Positions 36,401-46,057 are shown, counted from the first letter of the stretch. The stretch is DNA of 64,000 nucleotides from Eudorina sp. 2006-703-Eu-15 (GCA_003117195.1 BDSI01000027.1:248001-312000), one strand, 5' to 3'. Numbers and translations: made by a program. Notes: generated by a model not told the origin, from the sequence alone.

Positions 36401-39400
36401 ACGCCCCCCCGGCCTGGAGCGATGACGCCCCCCCGGCCTACCTGGAGCGATGACGGCCCCCCCCGGCCTGGAGCCATGACGCCCCCCCGGCCTGGAGCCA
36501 TGACGCCCCCCCGGCCTACCTGGAGCGATGACGGCCCCCCCCGGCCTGGAGCGATGACGCCCCCCCCGGCCTACCTGGAGCGATGACGCCCCCCCGGCCT
36601 GGAGCGATGACGCCCCCCCGGCCTACCTGGAGCGATGACGCCCCCCCGGCCTGGAGCTATCAAGCCCCCCCGGCCTGGAGCCATGACGCCCCCCCCGGAG
36701 CCCTACCGGGAGCCATGTAGCCCACCGACCCCACTACGGGCGCCCTGGTGTTGATGGCGGAGGTCGTCTTCACCCGGGCCAAACCGAAGTCGCTGATCTG
36801 CACCCATCCGGCAGGAGGAGCGGGAGGAGCAGCAGTCAGGGGAGGGGCCCAGCGGGTGGCGGAGCAGCAGGCAGCAGGAGGTGGGGGAGGCGGACTGGGG
36901 GAGGCGCCGGCCTGGGCACCCCGCTACTTCAGCGGGCTGGGTCCAACCCCCCTCACTGCAGAGGCTTCGGACCCAACCCGGCAGGGGCCTACCAGCTCCC
37001 TACATCCCCTGACCAACCGGTGGACCCCAGCTGCCGCCAGATGGACCTCAACCCCTCCCAGCAAGCCACCCAGCGGGAGCCCAGCTACCCCCTCCCCCCC
37101 GCGGGCGGTCTCCCCGCCAGCCGGAGCCCCCTCAGCCCTCACCTTGGCGGTTCCGTTGGCGTCGATAAGCACGTTGGCGGATTTCAAGTCTGCAGCGGGA
37201 GGGTGGGGGTGGGGGTGGTGATGGCGGTGATGGGTGGGAGTTGAGGTGAGGTCAATGTGGAGTGGGGCGGAGAGGTCAAGTGAGATGAGGAAACCCCTCT
37301 GTTCCCAGTCCCTCCCTGCAGCTGTCACCGCACTACATTGTGACGGTGTGTGCTGGGTAAGGGGGGGCCCTCCGGGCGTCACCAGCCAGACAGACCCAGC
37401 GATGCCTAGACGAGCCCGAGGCCCATACACAGGCCAGCAGCGGTCTGTGACCGCGTCACAGAGGGAACCGCGACCCACCACGCCGTACGAATCCGGTCCG
37501 GCAGCTGGGCATCAAATAAATTGTTGGCAATTACCGTATGCCATCGGCCCCTGCTGCTTAGACAGGCTGACCCCCCACCTTTCCTTAAATATGTCTACCA
37601 ATTTCCTATAACCCACTTATCCTCTGTCTACCGATTTCCTATACCCCACATTTCCTGTCCCCTGCCGTCGGTCCGGCCCTCACGCCCCGGAGCCCACTCC
37701 CCCGACCCCTCCCTGGACTCCCTACCTCGGTGCACGATGGCGGGCTCCCGGCCGTGTAGGTACTGCAGCCCCGTGGACACATCCAGCGCCACCTTGAGCA
37801 CCTGGCGGGGGGTGGGGGGCGGCGGGGAGGCCCCAGGGCCCGGGCCCCCTCCGCCGGCCCCCCGCGGGGAGTGCAGCCAGGCGTCCAGGGAGGTCTCACA
37901 GAGCTCCGCGATCAGAAAGACGTGGGGCGGCTGCAGGCTGCCCCCCAGGCAGGCCACGATGTTGGGGTGCCGCAGGGGCGCCATCACCACCACCTCCTGC
38001 ACGAAGGTGTGCAGCTCCGCACTGCCCGACCCGAACAGCAGGTCGGGGGGCAGCATCTGGGAGGGGGAGGGCGAGGAGGGCGAGGGAGGGGGGTGCGCCG
38101 CAGAGGGCGGGAGGGAGGGTGTCGGGCACTGGCATCTCAAGAGTATTGGAGGGGCGGAGATGAGCCCGGGAGTGGAAGGGCAACGCATCCGTGCACAGCC
38201 GCGCTGCAAACGCCGTTGCTTCCGTGGCTGTGCCAGTGGCAATGAGGTGCGGGGGCAGTGTTGGGCCTTCAAAACGGCCTGAGACCCACCCACCCACCCA
38301 CCCACCCACCGACCCTGGGGCCCTCCCTCGTCCCTCCCTCATTGCCTTCCTCCCCCTCCCCCTCCCCCTCCCCCTCTCAACCTCACCTTAACCGCGCAAG
38401 GCTGCCCCTGGTAGGTGGCCCTGAGCACCGTCCCCGAGGCGCCCTTCCCCAGGGGCGGCTCCGAGCTGAGCGCCACCTCGCTGTCCAAATCCACCAGCAG
38501 GCTGATGCCCGCCCGGGTCGCCTCCTCCAGCAGCGCGGGCGGGACCACACTGGGTAGGAACCCCGCACCTGGGCCGCCCACGTCCTCCACATCGTCAGCT
38601 GCTGGGAAAGCACCGCTGCACGGGCATGGGTACGGCACGGGGCATGGGTACGGGCAAAGCGGGCAGGGCTCAAGAGCGCTACCTCACCTCCCGGAACGTT
38701 GTTAACCGTACCCCGGACGCCAAGCCACCTCGCCGGAGGGGACCCAGCACACTTTCCCCCTGCAGCCTCAACGCCCGACGGAGGGCCGGAGGACCTCTGC
38801 CGCCGCCCGGCCTCGCGCCAACACCCACCCGCCCACCCACTCGCCCACCCACCCAAATACTGCATGTCGTCCTCCTCGGTGTCGTACTCTGGGCCGTCAA
38901 ACGACGTCATCACCTGACCCCTCTGCAGCAGCTGCTGCTCAGGCACCGGTGAGAAGCTGGCGGCCGTCTGCAGCAGCGCGGCCTCGCAGTGCGGCCCGTA
39001 GCCCATGGCAGAGCTCTGCCGCCGCCGCAGACTTCCCGCTGGGAAGCTTGGGCGCTTGCTCAGCAGGGAGGCCATGGGGCTGTTGGGGGTGGAGACGCCG
39101 GCTGCGGCTGCGGCTGCGGCCTGGGTGAGGGCCCCGTGCACGTGGGCGATGGATTTTATGTTGCCCGTGAGGGCGCGTGTCCAGTCCGCCTCAGCCAGGT
39201 GGCCCACAGCGGGCAGCTCCCCCAGGCAGGGCGGTAAGGGGGTAGTCATGTCCATGGAGCGGCGGGGCGCGCGCGGCGCGGATGAGGTGGATCTCCAGGA
39301 GGTGCGAGTGTCGGGGGCTGCCGCGTCCATCGGACCAACGGTGAGCTGGTCGTGCCGCGCCGAGCCTTGCGTCTGGGACTTGCGCAGCCCTCCAGCCCAG

Positions 39401-39489
39401 GAAGCTCTCATTGTATTTCTTAGCTGAAACTCCGGACCGTTGGGGCGGTGGCAGGGAGCTACTTCATCCTGTATTACGTCAGACGGCAT
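33437..39489 (-). CDS. TKL-type serine/threonine protein kinase
   Basis: Eight exons with unbroken phase give 539 aa: 39489-38853, 38598-38387, 38056-37726, 37189-37143, 36797-36707, 34591-34545, 34019-33966, 33637-33437. The first ~240 residues are Ser/Ala/Pro-rich. The kinase domain is complete: glycine loop PLGKGASGTVLRATYQG, CAVK (K283), a helix-C Glu in FVQEVVVM, HRDLKSANV (D394), DFG (412-414), VGSVGYMAPE with the APE Glu at 440, and WSLGVILWEM. It ends with ERPSCGHIVSELTRLL. DLKSANVL and GYMAPE are typical of Raf/MLK-like TKL kinases, which are greatly expanded in volvocine algae. All catalytic residues are present, so it should be active. Introns 5, 6 and 7 hold large tandem arrays (separate entries). 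An inverted-repeat element begins 9 bases upstream of the chosen ATG, so the original 5' region may be disrupted. Confidence 0.87.
33817..33966 (-). repeat. 18-bp tandem array of nine 5' splice-donor copies
   Basis: Nine copies of GCGGTGAGG on the kinase strand start every 18 bases (plus-strand CTCACCGC at 33817, 33835, 33853, 33871, 33889, 33907, 33925, 33943, 33961). The copy nearest the exon is the donor of kinase intron 7 (exon ends at 33966). Because the period is 18 and the frame stays open, each unit could be exonised as six residues (VRGEEA). Confidence 0.9.
34189..34244. repeat. (ACCT)14 microsatellite in kinase intron 6
   Basis: About fourteen ACCT units; on the kinase strand it reads AGGT repeated, so every unit holds a minimal AG|GT donor. 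It sits between the exon encoding LLTDKCDT and the one encoding WSLGVILWEM. Confidence 0.95.
34787..34807. repeat. Short CCCTAA telomere-like motif
   Basis: About two and a half CCCTAA units lie some 20 bases left of the large minisatellite in kinase intron 5. It is too short to be more than a possible interstitial telomeric scar or chance. Confidence 0.4.
34824..36706. repeat. Large C-rich minisatellite filling kinase intron 5
   Basis: About 1.9 kb of tandem units. The long unit is CCTACCTGGAGCGATGACG plus a run of 7-10 C and GG (about 28-29 bp). A short unit lacks the CTAC segment (about 24 bp). A third type has GATGTCG instead of GATGACG. On the kinase strand, long units read CTCCAGGTAGGC, a good 5' splice-site consensus, and carry G7-G10 runs. 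The array sits inside the intron between the MAP and E of the APE motif. Predicted Pro-rich or Gly-rich frames across it are artefacts. Confidence 0.95.
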
Positions 39490-39497
39490 CTTAGCAG

Positions 39498-39554
39498 TAC
39501 ATGTTGGGGCTCCTACGGTAGGAGACGTACCTTTCTCCTATACAGGAGAAACGA
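39498..39554 (+). repeat. Left terminal inverted repeat (57 bp)
   Basis: It contains two internal palindromes: CTCCTACGGTAGGAG (7-bp arms) at 39510-39524 and TTTCTCCTATACAGGAGAAA (8-bp arms, 4-bp centre) at 39532-39551. Its outer end is 9 bases from the kinase start codon. Confidence 0.92.
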
Positions 39555-39942
39555 CCCTCACAAAACGGCTTCATTTTGTTATATAGGGTACAGTTTACAG
39601 ATGATAAGTTAGTACAGCAGGAATTTTGCGCTCGTGGGCCATGGCCGGGAGCGGCGCGGAGCATTGTGACGTGCCTGGCTGCACTCACGCAGGCCGAAGG
39701 ATAAAATGTATTGGCATACGACTGCTTACATTGCTATGGAATTACTTTATGGACACAATTTTTCTGAGCACAGACAAGACACTCTTTGTCCAACAGCAAA
39801 CCAGCCGAACTCGTTCCGTCCTTCAGCACCGCTTAGCATCATAACCGACCTACACAGACGGCTATTAAATTGGAGGCGGGGCGACGCGCTGAATTGCCCC
39901 ACCCTCCCACCCTTATACGGCAAAGCCGTGTCGTTTGGGCAT

Positions 39943-41040
39943 TTAGTTGTTGCGGGGCCGCACCCGGCGGGCCCCATGCTGGCGGTGCGGGTCCAGGTAC
40001 CTTTTAAGGATCTCCGCACTGCGCAGCTGGCTGAGCGCATGCAAGGTCTCTAGGTTGGCACCCTGAGCTGCGGCGTGCTGGAGCGCACCACGGCGGAAGC
40101 TGTGGCTGGTCTCGCCCTCATAGGCCCCGGACATCATCAGGTGTAGCCGGATGCGTGCGCCCAGTGCGGCGCTGCTGAGGGGCGCCTCCTGGAACCCACG
40201 TCGGTCCGGTCGCAGGGGGCGAAGGAGCGAGGTGATCCGTGATGGCGCTGCCCGGGGGGGCCGGCAACGCACAGGGTGGGGCCGGCGTAATCCGCCGGCC
40301 AGAGCTGCGGGGCCGGGAGCGGGAAGCCTTGATACGGCTTGCTTGGGTCAGTAGGATCGACGAAGTCGGCGAGGGCTAGCTTGCCGGTGTCGTGCCCGCG
40401 CTGGCTGCTGAGCCACATGTACTGGCAGCCCAGCAAATCGCGCAAGGTCACTAGCGCGCCCAGAACACTGGAGCTGGCGCAGTACAGGTCTCACAGATAG
40501 CGCACCAGCAGTCGGTACTTGGCCTCGGTCATTGGGACGGCCGATTGCTCCAGGTAGCCGTCCAGCATCGAGACCCGCTCAAAGGCTTTCCGAAAATCGC
40601 TGACCCACACGGACTCGCAAGGGTTACCCAGGCCCGTGGATTCGTTGTAGTGGCCCTCCCGCCCCGCGTGGGAGAAGAAGCCGCTAAGGCTAGAGAGCGT
40701 CGCCTTCACTGCGGCTGGCCCCACCAGTCCGTCAGGCCGCTTGCGGCCACGGTGAGCCAGCAACCAGTGTGCCATGAGGTAGATGAGCACGTCCTCAGGG
40801 GTGCAGGTGTTGAGGTCTGCACCCTCGCCGTAGACAGCCAGCCAATCCGAGAACTCCTGGGCGGCGGCCTGCTGGCTCTCCCAGGTGGATTCCGACTTGG
40901 CCCGCAAGAAGCCCAGCGCAGACAGCAGCCCTTTTTCACGCACCGCAGCGCGGCCGTAGGAGGCTGGGGTCCAGGGCTAGCACGAGTGAGAGTGGCCAGA
41001 CGCGCTGCGGCGAACGAGTGCGGCAGGATGCCCTGCATCA
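39943..41040 (-). pseudogene. Decayed tyrosine recombinase (DIRS/Crypton-like)
   Basis: Three consecutive minus-strand frames make one recombinase. The N-terminal part (40943-40491) has a helical core-binding domain (FSDWLAVYGEG, TPEDVLIYLMAHWL, TLSSLSGFFSHAGREG). The middle (about 40490-40250) has QRGHDTGKLALADF, matching the box I arginine region of algal DIRS/Crypton recombinases. The C-terminal part (40160-39943) has TSHSFRRGALQHAAAQG, the box II His-x-x-Arg region, and ILKRYL with the presumed nucleophilic Tyr. A stop at 40491 and a frame change near 40200-40250 break it, unless these mark introns. The catalytic boxes themselves look intact, so the decay is recent or the gene is spliced. 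Confidence 0.7.
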
Positions 41041-41185
41041 TGTCATTACGGCCCGTGTCGGCATCTGTCGGTAGAACGGCAAAGAGAGGGCTATCGGGAA
41101 ACTCACTGGGCCGGTGCGGGACTGCGAACCAACGGCGGGAGCTGCCGGTGTAAGAGCAGGAGAGGCCACGCCAGCTCGAGAGGGC

Positions 41186-41469
41186 ACCACGCCACCACCA
41201 CGCCGCTCAGGGGAACGATGGCATATCCGGGTCAAGAAGTACTTGCAGCGCACCATCGATGTGAACCTGTGGTCGGTGCGGTACGCCGGTACCCACGGAA
41301 TGTCCCACAGCAGAACGACAGCTACAGCTGCGGCTACTACGTCGCGGAGTTTGGGCGCCGGATTTGCATGGGGCAAACCGTCGGGAACCAGCGCGTGGAT
41401 GTGATCAAGATCGTGCGTCTTGTGCTGTCCATGATGGTCGGCTTCAACAGCCGCAGGTTTGGAGCGTAG
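41186..41469 (+). pseudogene. C48 (Ulp1/SENP-like) cysteine protease, C-terminal fragment
   Basis: VPQQNDSYSCGYYVAEF carries the conserved Gln and catalytic Cys of C48 deSUMOylating proteases (PQQ-N-x-x-x-CG). The preceding VKKYLQRTIDVNLWSV is in another frame, so a frameshift lies near 41280-41300. The His-Asp half is not visible. C48 proteases are common passengers of algal and plant DNA transposons. It is oriented opposite to the recombinase. Confidence 0.6.
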
Positions 41470-41484
41470 AAGCATGCAAAGCAA

Positions 41485-41897
41485 TTCTCCTGGGCTAGTA
41501 GACACACGGGCGATTCTAGTAGACGCGTGGTCGTTCTCCTGAGCTAGTAGACACACGGGCGATTCTCCTGGGCTAGTAGACACACGGGCGATTCTCCTGG
41601 GCTAGTAGACACACGGGCGATTCTCCTGGGCTAGTAGACACACGGGCGATTCTCCTGGGCTAGTAGACACACGGGCGATTCTCCTGGGCTAGTAGACACA
41701 CGGGCGATTCTCCTGGGCTAGTAGACACACGGGCGATTCTCCTGGGCTAGTAGACACACGGGCGATTCTCCTGGGCTAGTAGACACACGGGCGATTCTCC
41801 TGGGCTAGTAGACACACGGGCGATTCTCCTGGGCTAGTAGACGCGTGGTCGTTCTCCTGAGCTAGTAGACATACGGCGATTCTCCTGGGCTAGTAGG
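41485..41897. repeat. 29-bp tandem repeat array inside the element
   Basis: About fourteen units of a 29-bp repeat (GGGCGATTCTCCTGGGCTAG then TAGACACAC). The inner units are essentially identical. A variant unit (GCGTGGTCGTTCTCCTGAGC) occurs near both ends, at about 41525 and 41843. Units share TTCTCCT with the terminal repeat palindrome. There are no unique spacers. Confidence 0.92.
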
Positions 41898-42137
41898 GAG
41901 GCTGCCGTCCGCACCGTCTTTACCATCTCCATTGGATGAGGCCCCTCGGGTGAACCGAGAAGGTTTCAACTTTTCCTCAAAACCTTCCGAGCTGTCGGAC
42001 ATAATGCTGAGGCGACTGCCGCCGCCAGTGAGCCCCGAGGCCGCTATAATCCATTCATAGTTCCTAATTGTGAGCACAACAATAATGAGAGCAACGATCG
42101 CGACTGATCCTTTGCGGGAGATGTTGTTCATGAACAT
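41862..42137 (-). CDS. Hypothetical small protein with one membrane segment, in element
   Basis: A 91-codon frame starts at an ATG at 42137. Residues ~10-30 (SVAIVALIIVVLTI) form a hydrophobic helix after a basic start, followed by a Ser/Gly/Lys-rich tail that runs into the 29-bp array. The composition is less GC-rich than the host genes. It lies just inside the right terminal repeat. No homologue is recognised; it could be a signal-anchored element protein, a captured first exon, or chance. Confidence 0.3.
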   Translation of the reverse strand: MFMNNISRKGSVAIVALIIVVLTIRNYEWIIAASGLTGGGSRLSIMSDSSEGFEEKLKPSRFTRGASSNGDGKDGADGSLPTSPGESPYVY

Positions 42138-42235
42138 GTGGTAATACTCGCCATAACGAACTTGCCACCCTATATATTATGACCTAAACGTCATTATAAT
42201 ACGTTCAGTATCAGTTGCGAGGGAATCCATTCAGG

Positions 42236-42292
42236 TCGTTTCTCCTGTATAGGAGAAAAGTACGTCTCCTACCGTAGGAGCCCCAACATGTA
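42236..42292 (-). repeat. Right terminal inverted repeat (57 bp)
   Basis: Reverse complement of the left terminal repeat with one mismatch (T for C next to the second palindrome). The flanking bases to the right (ACGGTGAGCTGC) do not match the left flank (CATCTTAGCAG). Confidence 0.92.
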
Positions 42293-44341
42293 ACGGTGAG
42301 CTGCAGACGGTGCACAAGTGCATTCCCTTTCCAAGTCACCCTTCCCATCACTTAGAAATGGAGACGGCATAGAAGCACTTGATGAATATCCATTCTGTCC
42401 GAAGGAAACTGGCGATTGCGGTGGTGGTGTTGACGTTTGTGAGACGACGGAGTGCTCTTTTAAAAATAAGCGCTTCAGAGCGGCCTTCATATTAGTAGTA
42501 ATCAAGTCAGAAGGTGAAAAGGCAAGCGTGCTGAACGCCAAAAGCGCGACACGAATGCAAGTTATGTGGCCCTGGGGACCAGGCGCATGTAAGCAACAGT
42601 GGTTAACAATTGTGGCATCATCCTTTTTCGCCCTTCCAACAATAGTGAAAGGGGATTCGTGAAGCGCGGAAATCAGCGGTTGCGAGACCGTACGAACCGC
42701 CTCAGCATTAGTTTTGCCATGCGTTTCAGCGGATTCAAATCTTTGCCTATTTGACTACGGTTACAACTATTGAGACGGAGAATACATTATTGCGTTTGTA
42801 ACCTGACTGCATATTAATAATAAGTATGGTAAACAATTAGGTCGATGCTGCTGGGGAAGTCACTCTGTACCGGTAATATGATGCTGTGCGCATGTTTTGC
42901 GCCACTGTTTGGGCAACGCGGCTTCCCCACTAGAAATTCGATCATGAGTTTTCGCTATCCTTCACCTGCCTCATACGACCGTAAGGGTCAGAGGATGCAG
43001 TTTCCGTGCGGTGAGCGACATCGCAATACATATGCAGGCGACAGGAGATGCTTCGCAACACAAAGCGTCACAGAGCGACTAAGGCAGCCCCGGGTAGGGC
43101 GCCGGTCATGGTCTTCGTGTATGTCGTAGCATTCAGAGCACGTCGGACCGGTCATTTGGCCAAGAGTTATAAAACCCTTCATACAAACCCTTGATAACTT
43201 GGCTGCGTTGAACATGCTTTTTGCGCTCGGTTTTTGCAAGCACCATTGTGCACAGTCGATTGCCAGCGAGCGGTTGCTCCATGTAAGTTCTACTACCTCC
43301 GCCAGACTCCGCCAAGTCCCACCTGCTCCTCTTAAAGGAGGGTCTCTGCGACTTAGGCAACCGGGCCGCATAAAACTCAATCAAAAACGCCCGCTTCTCC
43401 GATTTGGAAATGACAAAATCCCCTGTCGGCTTCTGCAGGCTTCTGGACCAACGGCCCTCGCACAAGGACTGCCGTTTCGAGGCCCGGTAGGCTATCCGGA
43501 ACGCAACGGCTAAAATTTACTCAGAATCACCCTGAGTTGTTGACCAGCTCGTACCTCAGGATCTTGGCAGCGGCACCTGGAGGGCCTGCCTCATGCACGC
43601 GCGATGACGTGAACAAGTATTTTCGTTGTCAAAAGCATGGGGTGTCTCGTCAGCACGCATCGTGCACGGCGATTACGATCACGGCGATGAACAGGTTTTC
43701 TTACATGAGGACTGTGTAATAATAACCTGTTTGCAATAAGAAAGCAGAACGCGCGGGGCCGCTCTGTCCTCTGTGCCTCTCTGAGCAAGGCAGCTTCTGC
43801 ATGACACATGAAAACCGGCATGGGACAGGACGAAAGCGTTGGTGCCTCTCACAGACGCTAACTACTTCATGTCAAGACGTCTTAGACTGCTTTCTTCCAG
43901 CACGTGCAAAGCGCATGGAGGCAGTGGTGTTATGGTTCGGGGTAGCTCTGATAATGCGTACCGCATATGACTAAGGATTATTGTCTGGGCCTCTTGCCTG
44001 AACTTGAGTCTTGAGTTGAACAGCAAGTTTACAACGCAACATGTCTTAGAAATAGGGAGCTGCGACTAGCTCTTTTCCACAAAGCTGCACGCCAGTGCAT
44101 CTAGAGTTTGATTCACGATACTTCGTGCGCTCGATCACTTCCATCATTCCACAATCGGCGATAAGTGCTGAGGACGGCGGAGATCAAGAACCTCATTAGC
44201 ACAAGACGATTGATAGTTTGTTTCTTCTCAATGAATGACGGCCATAGGCCTTATGAATCCTAACGGAAGCAGCTCTGAATAAATGCAGGATACAGTTTCC
44301 GCAAGTCGTCTGCAATCCGCGGATTTACACGAATAATATAA
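42293..44341. other. Lower-GC relic DNA, no intact gene
   Basis: About 2 kb visibly richer in A/T than the genes. On minus, a 90-codon frame (42541-42269) runs into the right terminal repeat, so its true end was probably cut by the element; it may be an old exon or 5' leader. A second minus-strand stretch (43465 to about 43000, continued in another frame) reads as a basic, protein-like sequence (AFLIEFYAARLPKSQRPSF, then HDRRPTRGCLSRSVTLCVAK) and may be a decayed transposon protein. Neither resembles a family I can name. Confidence 0.4.
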
Positions 44342-46057
44342 ATGGCTTTGAAGGTCGGGATCATCGGCGCTGGCACGGTCGGCAAGACTTTGGGGAAGGT
44401 CATCGCGAAGAAACATTCCGTAATCTTCGGCGTTCGGGATACTGCGAAGTATGCCGACCTGTCTAAGGTGGAAAATACCACGGTCCTGCCTGTAAAGGAG
44501 GCCGTGCAATCTAGCGATGTGATTTTCCTGACTGTTCCGGGTAAGGTTCTAACTGCCGTCCCAAGGTTTCAACTCGCCTTAATAGCTGCAAGCTAAGCAC
44601 CTTTATATTCTCATTTTCACGATGCCTTGACGTGGCCCTGCACACAGGCTCGCACGACGATGCCGGAATCAAGGCCATAGCTGCCGATCTTGGCAATGAA
44701 ATTCGGGGCAAGGTGAATATTTTTCGGCAAAGCGCTACACCGACATTTGAGATTCAGCAATCATAGTTCGTCGTAATACGGCACCGTACCTGCAGGTACT
44801 TATCGACACGACAAACCCAGTGACGCCGTACCCTGGGCTGGAGGTCCGCTGGTCCGGGAAATCAGGTGCGCTTGCGCCCCTAGTCACAGATCCCGAATGT
44901 TTGCCTCACGTGACATCCGTTGGGCCGGCAAGGGGTTGGCATTCCCAGGCAGATCGGATAGAAAAGCTTATCGATTGCATCCACAAACGACAATCCAGCG
45001 ACGCCTGGGTTGAGCCGGATGACCCCTTGCTTCCTCTCTTTCCCGCAGCCGGTGAGGTCCTGGCCGAGGCGCTGCCCGACACAATTGTGTACAAGGCCTT
45101 CAACACCATCGGTAAGTGAACCCGGGGATAGCATATGAGGAGGGTTTGACGAGTTTGCAGAAGACCCCACAGCGGGATGGTCGGTGACTACCTACCCCCA
45201 GTGGTTAACCCTCAGCGGCTCCCCACCAGCAGACTCTGATGACTGCGGCGGACTGCATCCCGGTAGCCGCGCAGCCGCGAACTCGGATTGACCAGCCGAG
45301 CTGCCCAACAGCACCACCGAGGCCGCGACTGCTGCAACCACAACCTCCACCGTCGGCACCTCCAAGCTCCCAACACTGCTACTGCCAATTATCGCCGCGG
45401 TTAACACAAGATGCCACGGTCCCAGCTAACACTACAGACCGACATCCCCGCGCCTCACTCCGGGCAGCACATCGCCGTGTCCGTGTCCATGTCCCGGACA
45501 GGTGTGGACCAAATGGACAAAGGCGACGGCTCGGGTATCAAGGGGGAGCAGCTCACCATGCTGTACGCGGGCGGGCCGGAGCGCCGCGGGGAGGTGGAGG
45601 AGGTACTGGGCGCCACCGGGTTCCAGCCCGTGTACGTGGGGCCCATCCGCTACGCCCGCAACCTAGAGGTGGGCGGAGCTTGGCTGGGCGGGGTGCTGCC
45701 CATCAACGCGTGCTGGGCGAGTACGTCGTTGCGTCTTTCAGTATGCGGGCATGCGCCGTCCCCGTTTCCGGCCGGTCGGTATTGTGCTAAGTGAGACACC
45801 CGCCCGTCGGTACTGTGTGTGCGGCCGACAAGTCCTGGCTCGCCCTGAAGGGGGGCGGGCGGCGTTCTGGGTGCCGGGTCCGCCCACAGCTTTGCTCAAC
45901 TGTCCTGGGGCCCGCCGGCTGGTGCGGCCCCTGGCTGCGCCCGCCTGTGTGCTGTGTGCAGGCGATTGCGGAGCTGTGGATCCACCTTGGAGTGCCCGGG
46001 GTGGGCACCTCGGAGAAGTGGGGCCGGAACTTCCACTTCCAGGTCATCCGCAAGTGA
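44342..46057 (+). CDS. F420-dependent NADP oxidoreductase-like Rossmann protein
   Basis: Six exons keep phase exactly and give 219 aa: 44342-44540, 44648-44712, 44796-44865, 45049-45111, 45502-45668, 45962-46057. The N-terminus VGIIGAGTVGKTLG is a dinucleotide-binding glycine motif. VIFGVRDTAKY follows beta-2, then SSDVIFLTVPG, VLIDTTNP, LPDTIVYKAFNTIG, and a C-terminal helix AIAELWIHLGVP. This order (TVP, DTTNP, KAFNT) is that of the NADP oxidoreductase/F420-dependent family (Pfam F420_oxidored type), about 210 residues long in bacteria. Eukaryotic members probably use NADP with an unknown partner, since most algae are not known to use F420 widely. Every intron obeys GT-AG. The start is the first ATG before the Rossmann strand. 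Confidence 0.87.

Larger units (their letters stand above)
39498..42292. mobile_element. TIR-bounded element with tyrosine recombinase and C48 protease relics
   Basis: A 57-bp sequence beginning TACATGTTGGGGCTCCTACG at 39498-39554 recurs inverted at 42236-42292 with a single mismatch. Between them lie a decayed tyrosine recombinase (minus), a C48 protease fragment (plus), a 29-bp tandem array and a small membrane-protein-like frame (minus). Flanking bases show no target-site duplication, as expected when a tyrosine recombinase inserts an element. DIRS-type retroelements also combine inverted repeats with such a recombinase, but no reverse transcriptase is visible. KDZ-type DNA transposons carry C48 proteases but use another transposase. 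The element is therefore unclassified, and its genes are broken. Confidence 0.8.

Noticed and set aside
34925..36586. Pro-rich and Gly-rich open frames across the large minisatellite
   Set aside because: They follow the repeat period, exist on both strands, and lie inside a kinase intron defined by exact phase agreement of the flanking exons.
41485..41897. CRISPR-like array of 29-bp repeats
   Set aside because: Units are directly abutting with no unique spacers, no cas genes are present, and the setting is a eukaryotic nuclear genome. It is a tandem minisatellite inside a mobile element.
39498..42292. Assignment to DIRS, Crypton or KDZ families
   Set aside because: Each fits only in part: no reverse transcriptase for DIRS, inverted termini unlike Cryptons, and no KDZ transposase. 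It was left unclassified.
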